Shown here: piece by piece, positions 56,191-64,000 of the stretch
Numbering within the stretch: the first letter of the stretch is position 1
How the letters are laid out: each line of letters begins with the position of its first letter
Source of the DNA: Calliopum simillimum
Taxonomy: Eukaryota > Arthropoda > Insecta > Diptera > Lauxaniidae
Reading direction: 5' to 3'
DNA length: 64,000 bases
Assembly: GCA_951812925.1 (NCBI GenBank)
Contig: OX638371.1
Location: 31,718,101 to 31,782,100 of the forward strand
Translations under genes and position numbers: made by a program
Notes under the pieces: model-generated
The model's input: the letters and a program-made list of their open reading frames with translations, nothing else
Databases searched by the model: none
What the model was told of the DNA's origin: nothing

Positions 56191-56454
56191 ATATCAAATT
56201 TAAAAGTTCAGACATTTGCAAAATCTTTTTATACCCTATAAGTCAAATACATTTTTAGAAAGCCCATAAAATTAGCTAAAAGTTTTCTCTTAAACGTTAG
56301 GGCGACCCAATAAATTTTTGTTTTTGTAAAACAACTCAGAAAATCAGTTTTAACCCGATAACTTCTTAGGGGTACATTTTAGACTTCCGCCTCAGGTGGA
56401 ATTTTTTCTTAGTCTACGCCGCTACACCCGGTATATAGCACCGTTCGACACGAT

Positions 56455-56765
56455 TTTCCACAAATGAAAAAAAAACCAATATATTCAGAAAATATGGCTA
56501 AAAATAAGTTTAACGTGCTTTCCCGATTTTCTGGATCAGGTCGAAACTTTTTTTAATCGGTCTTTGAAGTTTACTATACATGTTTTGAGTTAGCACACTA
56601 AATTTTACGATCCTTACTTCTGAGGTATATCATGTCTTGTGAAGAATTATGGAGAATGTTAAGGGGAATATTTTTGTAGAAAACTTTAACCCTCTACATC
56701 CCCCACAAATTGGTAATTTTTGACCATTTCTCAAAAAGGTTCAAAAATTACCCTTTAGACGGAGG
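56455..56765. mobile_element. Half copy related to the 987-bp palindrome at 5.2-6.2 kb
   Basis: Shared order of motifs with 5440-5720: 'tttgaagttt..ta.tgtacatg', 'cgatccttac.t.tgaggt', 'gaatatttttgta', 'ctttaaccctct', then a central hairpin ('ggtaatttttgacc...ggttcaaaaattacc'). Diverged, one arm only. Confidence 0.6.
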
Positions 56766-57300
56766 AATGCAACTTTAGGAGTATTTTTCACGACAATGCA
56801 TCCAAAATACACATAAATACTACGAATTGTAAGCGCAAGCTTTGAGAATGGGCGAATTCGGACATGAGGGCATGGCACCTCCCATATAAGCAAAAGCTTC
56901 AAAACGCTATACTGAAAGGGTTTTATGAGATAATCAAACTAAATTTTACTCAGAAACTAATAACTATGCAAGCTCTGAGCTAAACCTAGACTTACTCGGA
57001 CAAGAGGGCGTGGCATCTTAATTATAAACAACTCAAAATGCCAAGCCGAAAGCGTTTTTTGGAAAAATGCAACAATGGCACAGATACTAGAGATAAATGG
57101 TGCAAGCTCTAAGCAAAAGCTTGGGGAATTCGGAAAAGTGTGCGCTACACTTCACATATAAGCAAAATCTACAAAATGCTTCATACTCTTAAAACGTTGT
57201 TTGGGATAATGCAAAAAAATTTCCGGCAGCTACTTTGGATAGTTGGTAAAAGGTGAATTCGGATTAGATGGTGCGGCACCTCCCATTTGAAAACTATTGT
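56766..57300 (-). mobile_element. GCCACGCC repeat family, eroded reverse copy
   Basis: Four decayed units ('gagggcatggcacctcccat' near 56866, 'gagggcgtggcatctt' near 57004, and weaker ones near 57140 and 57270). Neither end is intact. Confidence 0.75.
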
Positions 57301-57439
57301 GATGTATAAAGCAGTATGAGCAACCTCTTCAAAAACTTTCGGGATGAAATTTTGTTAATTACTAACAAATTCATTTTGGATTTGAAACATCATTGCTTCT
57401 TGTGCCAAGAAGAGAAAAGCTTTCGAAACAGTAGCTTAA

Positions 57440-58620
57440 AGTTAACAGAACTGTACTCCTTTGTACGCATGTAACCCTGTCAGTTGCCAAACAAAACAAA
57501 AATCAATTGAAATCCGAACGGTAGTTTGTGCAAAGTGTCTTAAAAACGTCAATTCGCATTGCAGCTGTTGGGTACAACTCAACTTGCAGTAATAGTGATC
57601 CAACCTATAAAAAAAAGAAGAAGACACCGCATCGCAGGGATGCACCGGAGTGTTCTTTTGGTAGAAGCAAAAGAAAATTGCGTCTTACAGCGACAATTTG
57701 TAGCTGATTCATGTATGGTCAATTGTTGTTCAAGTATTTGCTGATTTATGCGACCGTCTGCATACCTTTGAGTCTGTTTGTCTTGCTCGCCGTCATTTCG
57801 TTTATTTTGTCCGTCCGTCATTCCATGTTGTTGCTGTAGTGTTGTTGTAGTTATAATAGTCATTGCCTGAACCAGCGGTACTGCCGCTCCACTTATAGCA
57901 CGGACGTCAAGTTGATCTCACAAATGATTTATCCATGAAACGCGTATGAGCGCGGTGCGTACGTACGCGCACATTTATCGTTTTTGAGTAAATTGGTAAA
58001 TCGGCTTAAATGCTTGCGGATCATGATTCGAAAAGTTCTTGGCGCGCTTCTTATTTCTAATGTGATCGCTACCCTTTAGTTGCTCAGTAGTTTACTGGTG
58101 AGCAGCAAGTTGGCGAGTATGACGACGACGACGATGATGATGAAGCGGAGGTCGCTACGCTATGTTTGTTCGTAACAAGAATTTTGATAGTCAACTCTGA
58201 TGTCGATCCGCGGCGGTGGCTGTTGTTGATGATCACCTTGGAATTCAATTGATAGTTTGATTTATTGTTACCGGTAATTTTTTTGCTCTCATCAACGATC
58301 ACACCGCATATAAAATTAAGAAGATGATGCTGCCGCATGCTACACACAACGTGATCAGTTAGCAGTTGTCTTGTTCGCTTTAGGACTTAACGCTTCTGGT
58401 TTTGGTATTGGCGAACGACTCTTGCAAAATTGTGGGTATTGTGTTGATAGTTATGATGATGTTGATGTGCACTGAAAGCTCTATTGGTTTAAACGGGTCA
58501 TTCGTAGATATTTAGTTTAAAAGAAATTAGTAGGCAATCAGCAACACTTGCAAGCTCGATAATGAGAAGTGTGGGATTCTCGAGCTGCGGAGACTATGTT
58601 TAAGAAATCAGGTAAGAAGT
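57440..58620. other. Unique, GC-richer block; possible 5' exon/UTR or promoter of the eyegone-like gene
   Basis: About 1.2 kb of non-repetitive sequence upstream of the first recognised coding exon. On the minus strand it holds two open stretches: 57863-57579 (MTIITTTTLQQQHGMTDGQN..., Gln/Thr-rich then hydrophobic) and 58347-58084 (ending in a Ser run, SVATSASSSSSSSS). It has CAG/ACA-rich sequence and (gacgatgat)n repeats, of the kind common in insect 5' UTRs. Neither stretch has a known domain, and I cannot place a splice donor that would feed the exon at 50311. The role is open. Confidence 0.3.
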
Positions 58621-59109
58621 ACATATTGAATGCATAATATATGTTTTTAAAGAGTGTGTCCTCTGGTTTGTGATTGTGTCTTTATTTTACTTTACAATAA
58701 TTCACTAAACAATACTTGCAGCTCATTTTTTTAACCGAATTTTATCAACCAACTGCTAGACCATAACTCAAAGTGGGAAAACTTTATATATTCACAACGT
58801 CACTCTAGAGCTAGATTGACGAATCTGCACATTTTTCAGTTTAGCACTAATGCGGTTCTCTTGAACAAAATGGTTCCATGAAGTTATGTCAGAATTATGA
58901 AAGCGATATCTGAAGTGGTTTAACAGCAAATACAAAGTTTATAAAACGAAAAAGCTTAATAGACCAGTCAAATTAGAGACTGCCTATACGAGTATATGTG
59001 ATGCTTGCACTACTTCCAAGATTCATAAAACCTAGAGAATTTCCCCTGAACAACATATCAAAATGCGTCCTAGCCAATTTTCCGGAAAATTATGTAAATA
59101 TGGGTTATC
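58621..59109. other. AT-rich sequence, nothing recognised
   Basis: No element ends or coding pattern. Confidence 0.3.
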
Positions 59110-60370
59110 CATGTGAAGCACCAGGCAAAAAATGTTGATGTTTTTAATTAATTTAAGTAATACTAGAATCGCCTAACGGTCAAAATTTGATCACAAATGT
59201 ATTAAATAATTTTTGTACTTTTTGGACACTTAGATCTTTCTTTGTTTTTTGGTACAAAATAGTAAAGTTCATTTATCATCCCTGGTACAATGACAACTGT
59301 GAAACGTAAACAAAACAGAAAACACGAAAAGTGCTATGCTTATTGTTATCCTCTTTGTGCTTTATCCTCTTTTCAGCTCTGTGTGACCGCGTATTTTGTT
59401 GTTGTTAATATTGAAGAATATGTATACAATTTTGGTAAGCTTAAAGGCAACATATTAATATAATTTTGATTTTATGCAGATCTGCACATAAATACCTTTC
59501 TAATGGTGTAAAATTCAAAGTCGTACTCCATTTCTAACAAACATCGTAAAAAAAGGACAAATTTTTATTGCCAAAAATATCACACGCAAGTATTTCTTGG
59601 ACGATTCTAAGCATTTGATGCCTAGTACACTTTTTTCGTAAGATGCCTTCCTCTTGAGTAAACAAAGAGTTTTGCCTGCCGCGGGAGTTCAAAGGCCAAA
59701 ACTCTCATCTAGCGACTGAATGCCATCTTGAGTCATACATCATTTTAAAGCTTATATATTATGCTTTAATTTAAAGTACTTTAAAAAAAATATAACAATT
59801 TACAATTTTTGGTCTAAGCTATAAATTTTTGAAAAAACACCCTTTTCATGAAAATTATTTAAAACACCAACTTCACCACCCTGTATTTTAACAAATGGTA
59901 CTAGAACCAAATCCTCCTGGATTATTGTTCTTGCACAACGGCTCTACCATGTTGCCAAAATTGAGCGAAATCGGAGACAAACAAATTTTCACCTGGCACG
60001 CTTGGCGTGTTTTGGTTCATATACTTATACTAAAATCGCCCAATGGTCAATATTTGACCTCAAGCGAATTAAATAATTTCGGTACTTTTTGTACACTTTT
60101 AGTACTTTTTTTTGCTATTTGGTACAAAATAGAAAAGCTCAGTACAATGACAAATATGAAACGAAAAAAATACAAAAATCATGAAGTCAGTGTCATTCGT
60201 CAGTCGTTGTTAGTATTGAAATATTTGCATTTAACTTTACCTAGCTTAGTGGCAAAATATTAAAACAATTTTAACTTTGTGCACATTTACACACAAATAC
60301 CTTTCTAATGGTGTATAACTCAAATTAGAGCTTTATTTCTAATATAGTAAAAAAAGTAGGACAAATTTTT
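59110..60370. repeat. Diverged direct duplication of about 400 bp, about 870 bp apart
   Basis: 59155-59540 ('atcgcctaacggtcaaaatt', 'tttttggtacaaaatagtaa', 'ggtacaatgacaactgtgaaacg', 'acctttctaatggtgta') recurs in the same order at 60025-60370 ('atcgcccaatggtcaatatt', 'tttggtacaaaatagaaaa', 'acctttctaatggtgta'). A 122-codon open frame at 59895-60263 falls in the second copy, but it has no recognisable domain and no open counterpart in the first. I treat it as non-coding. Confidence 0.65.
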
Positions 60371-61330
60371 GTCTTGCATATTAATGTATGGATATTTGAT
60401 TATGTTATGCAAGAATCACATATAATTCGCCTGGTCTATAATTTATTCATAATTTTAGTATTTTAAAAAATTTTAAAAAGCTATAGTTCAAATTCAATAG
60501 TTTTCTCTTTCGTGAATCTGACCTTATATTGACGATATACCATTGGTGATAGTTAAGACCTTCGATAAAAACAAGCAAAAGCTTTACAATCTGTTATATA
60601 AGCTATAGTATGTTTTTTACAGTATTTTTTCCGTGTTTGGTTAAGCACATTCTGAAAACGTATGGGAAAGCAACAACAAATGTTTTTAATTTAACACAGA
60701 TAAATAAATGTGTTTAAAACAAGCACATTTAAACGATCCTCAAAAACACAGCAATTGTTATTTTTAACAATTGTCACCAACAATTAAAAAGCTATTCATT
60801 CCGTCAAATACTCTAACTTGGTTACTGTTTAAACTTTAAAGCTTAAAGATAAAACAGGGTGTAATTAAGACTCTTAACCAATAAATTGATTTAAAATAAT
60901 CATCTTTGGGCATTCAAAGCATAAACTGTGTAGTTATTTGCTTAACTTTTCAATGTTTGACTTTTTTAATCGCTCTCTCTCTCCCCACACTTTATCAATG
61001 CAAAAGCCGCATGCACAGTTTCCACTCATTGCCCTAATCGAATGTGAGTGCATGAATTCGAGGAATGTAAATTTGCTGCTTTAGACAAATTTTTATTTTT
61101 TCACACCATCTGTAGAAGAGAAGAAGAATTAGGACTTAAACGCTCGTGGGATTGAAATAAAATAAAATCAGGTTAAATTCAACCATATTAATTAATAAAT
61201 TTGTTAGGTACCTTCGTTTTGCGGAAGGTCGAATGTTAGTTTTGGTCTTGAGCACTGAGTCGTGTTCTTGGTCTTGTTTTTAAGATATGAAATAAAATTC
61301 TGTGAACACGAACAAAATCCGCCGACAGAC
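60371..61330. other. AT-rich sequence with a transposon-like piece
   Basis: 60630-60730 ('gtttggttaagcacattctg', 'aaaacgtatgggaaagcaa') resembles 43380-43450 inside the hAT-like element at 42.5-43.6 kb. The rest is unassigned. Confidence 0.4.
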
Positions 61331-61599
61331 ACGCCTACCTCTCATACAAAGTTAGGGCGTGGTCAGATTTTTTTTTCAAAACTGGACTCAGTTTAAATAA
61401 CTTGACCCCGCTGATTTCAAAAATGTTAAAAATTCTGAGATATCTTTTATAGTTTTCAAGTTATGCGAAATAAACGAAAATCTATTTTATAAAAACTAGA
61501 TTTTGTTTGTTTGTGTATTTGTCCCCTATTGACTCGGAAACTAACTAACCGTTTTTAAAGAAGTTGTTACGTTGTGTTAGTACATAAAAAGGCTAAGTT

Positions 61600-62010
61600 A
61601 TATGCTAAAAAAGTGGGCGGTGCCACGTCCCCCGAAAAATCAGCTTATCATATCTCCGAAACCCTTTGACTTAGATAAATGAGATTTGGTAAATATGTAA
61701 AAATCATCAGGACAAATAATGTTCACTGAAAAAATGGGCGTGGTCACGCCCTCAAAAAAATAAATTCATTATTTCTCTGACAATATTTGCCTCACTTAGA
61801 TAAGATTGGGTACATATGCTAAGACAATAAGAACAAACAGTTCTCACTAGAAAAGTGGGCGGTGCCACGCCCCTCTGAATGCTGATTCATCATATCTCAG
61901 AAACTGCTTGACGTAGATAGACAAAATCTGGTACATATGCAAAGGGACATTTAGAAAAAAAAATTTTAATGAAAAATGGGCAGTGCCACGCCCTACGAAA
62001 ATAAAATTTG
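61600..62010 (+). repeat. Tandem units of about 121 bp with GTGGGCGGTGCCACG
   Basis: 'aaaagtgggcggtgccacg' or a close variant recurs near 61609, 61733, 61853 and 61973. Each unit also has 'catatctc.gaaac..cttgac' and 'gatttggtacatatg'. Related at the core to the 141-bp units, but a distinct subfamily. Confidence 0.85.
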
Positions 62011-62189
62011 TCATATTACTAACGCTACTTGGCGCAAATTATAAGATTTGGTAAAATGCTTCTCTATGGTATGTCCAAGTAAAGAGAGGGCAATTTCTAA
62101 GGGGCTGAAAGGGGGGAAATATACCCCTTACCTACTACCCTTTCGTTAAAAATAAGCATCTTCTGTATTTAAGCAGACTGTAAGCTTAA

Positions 62190-63250
62190 AATTAATAAAT
62201 CTGTTGCAAAACGTTGGAGAATATAAAAAAATAAAAATAGTTTGTTTTCTCAAAAACTGCAACGGGAAAAAATTCATAGAAAAAAAAGTTCTCAAAAAAG
62301 GCAGTAGGGACTTTGCATTTCGATTAAGAATACTTGGCCCATTATATAGGAAAACAATAAAAATCAGAAAATGTTTTTTTTTCTAATGTCAAAGTTTTTA
62401 AAATTTATCGATTTTGGCTTTTGAGCTTAAATTTTTGAAAAATCACCATAACTCACGTCAGGGGTTGAAATAAGAAAAAGTTATTACTGCAGAATTTTTT
62501 TTAGTTTTTATTTCCAATTTTTAGCAACATTTTTTTAATATCTTATTCAAGTGATTAATATTAAATATTAATATTAAATAACAGATATCATGGCAATGGT
62601 TCAATTTAAAATTGAAAATTTATAGCGAAATTTTCTTCGAATGCATATGTTTAAAGTAGAGTTGCAGAGTACTTATTGTGGTTGCTACATTTTAGCCCAA
62701 ATTGGTGAGGTTAGACAACTAAAACAACGGTTATAAGCGAAATAAAATGAGTATTTAGTTTCAACGATTAACACAAAACAAAGTAATATGAATTTGGGTG
62801 AAAATTATTATTACAATTTTTTTCAATATTCTGAAGTTATAACTGCAAATTTGAAGTTATTACTGCAGAAATAGGGTATTACTACAGCTTATTTCAATGC
62901 CTGACTCACGTATTATATATAAAAAGTCAAACAAATGTTTTTTTAAAAGCTAAGTGCTTGTACTTTTTGCCAAAATGCTATTTTGACATATCTCGATGCA
63001 AACGATTTAAAAATAGCGATCCAAAAAAGTCAATTTATTTTGTCCCGTCAAAAACTACAATATGAAAAAGTTCATAAAAAAAAGTTCTCAAAAAAGGCAG
63101 CAGGGACTTTGCATTTCGATTAAGCATACTTGGCCAAATATTATATTGAAACATATGAAAATCAGAAAATGTATTTTTTTTAATGTCAAAGTTTGCAATT
63201 TTACCATTTTTACCATTTTTTTTTAATATTTGAAAAACCACTATAATTCA
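62190..63250. repeat. Direct repeat pair, about 800 bp apart
   Basis: About 62270-62450 and 63065-63245 share 'aaaagttctcaaaaaaggca', 'gggactttgcatttcgatta' and 'atacttggcc', 'aaaatcagaaaatg' in the same order. Related to about 34990-35060. Non-coding dispersed repeat. Confidence 0.7.
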
Positions 63251-63750
63251 CATAAAATTTTCAGAAAAAAAATAGGTTATTTTTAACAAAGTAGAAACAA
63301 AATTCTTTCTAACGATGTACTACGTAAGTGCATCCGGCTTAAAACAAATTAACTAGAGCGTTTATCCAGTACTTTCTAATATAAAAACTTCCATAGAGCA
63401 TTTTTGCTATTTAAAGTCCAACTTTGAGCTCACTGTGTAACTAAAGCAAAAAAATATTTTAAAATTTTATAGTCTTTTTTTAAATTTAAGTATTATCTGG
63501 CGATTGGCGTAAAAAATTTTTAAATCCATAGCACTTTAAAAATTTACTTATTGTGGTCACAATCTCCCATTGTGCATCGCTTCATACAAATATTTTGCTA
63601 ATTTTATATACGCGACAAAAAAACATCGCTTCCATTGGGAAATTAAAAATTCATGAAAAAAAATAGACTGTCACTTTATAAAAGTTTTTCAAAAAATTTG
63701 CCTATTCTTGGAAAAATTATAAATGTTAAAATGTATCTGTCTTTTTAATT

Positions 63751-64000
63751 GGTGCGTTCTTAGGGAACAGCAAACTATTCGACGTGGACAATTTTTTGCA
63801 TGATTTTTTGATTGAAATGAAATCCATAAGAGAAAGTGGATTTTATTTGAATGAAAAGCAATTTAAAGAGGAGATCAGGTGATACCCCAGCACGATCGTC
63901 TTTATGCGGAGTTCTCTTATGGAATGTTCAAAGTGCTACCAAAAAGGACAAAGCATAGAAAATGTAATCATTTACTCAACAAGTTCAGCTGAGCTGCGCA
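63751..64000 (+). pseudogene. Transposase-domain fragment running off the window
   Basis: One frame reads GAFLGNSKLFDVDNFLHDFL, IEMKSIRESGFYLNEKQFKE, EIR, a stop, then MECSKCYQKGQS and YSTSSAELR. This resembles an uncharacterised insect/cnidarian transposase type: 'GKSKP.n.neFL..fv.E...L...Gi......v.iR.fiCDaPArAflk....H....C.kC.q.G......m.fp...a.LRtd'. The 'ICDAPARAF' section is eroded. One stop is present. The fragment continues past the right edge. Confidence 0.45.

Noticed and set aside
59895..60263. 122-codon open frame as a gene
   Set aside because: It lies in a diverged direct duplication, has no open counterpart in the other copy, and shows no domain pattern.
1..64000. CRISPR arrays, bacterial operons or ribosome binding sites
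   Set aside because: The window has spliced eukaryotic exons and insect transposons. The regular repeats lack the spacer pattern of CRISPR arrays.

Overview
The window is eukaryotic and looks like the genome of a schizophoran fly, plausibly a tephritid or another species with a large genome. Evidence: a spliced Pax-type gene matching the Drosophila eyegone/twin-of-eyegone type, dipteran-style AT-rich introns, and several insect transposon families. Assignment below Diptera is inference.

The one cellular gene I can support is on the minus strand. Five coding exons (50311-50111, 34655-34515, 26786-26427, 26362-26178, 22567-21884) splice in frame with GT/AG borders. They give a protein with a shortened paired domain (only the end of the PAI half, then a full RED half), an Ala/His/Pro linker, a Ser50 paired-class homeodomain and a Ser/Asn-rich tail. 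The last exon ends at a stop, with an AATAAA about 200 bases beyond. The start codon lies upstream (above 50311), either in 54-58 kb or outside the window. The gene spans at least 28 kb, nearly all intron.

The rest is mostly mobile DNA in various stages of decay, often nested. Six insertions have exact target duplications: two long hAT elements (12146-14248 and 44533-48650, 8 bp), two hAT-like MITEs (19944-20087 and 42523-43596, 8 bp), a Foldback-like element (23247-23665, 9 bp), and three copies of one LINE family (24038-25649, 43814-44396 and 46330-46841, 10-11 bp), the middle one keeping only its two ends. Others are a mariner split by a 1.9 kb palindrome (30304-32980), pogo-like and P/THAP-like transposase remnants (14.4-18.3 kb, a short pogo relative at 51826-52759, and a P-like C-terminus at 4796-5213), a PIF/Harbinger remnant (8.6-9.0 kb), and a Penelope-like element with RT, GIY-YIG and a hammerhead-like motif (40.6-43.7 kb).

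Two repeat types dominate the background. One is a family of about 141-bp tandem units containing a GCCACGCC core, flanked by subterminal inverted repeats, in both orientations. The other is a set of long near-perfect palindromes (1.2-1.8, 3.0-3.9, 5.2-6.2, 30.6-32.5, 45.2-47.9, 53.0-53.6, 55.9-56.2 kb). The most unusual structures are the hAT at 44.5-48.7 kb, which holds a palindrome containing a LINE plus a second inverted duplication, and the Penelope/hammerhead locus interrupted by a hAT.
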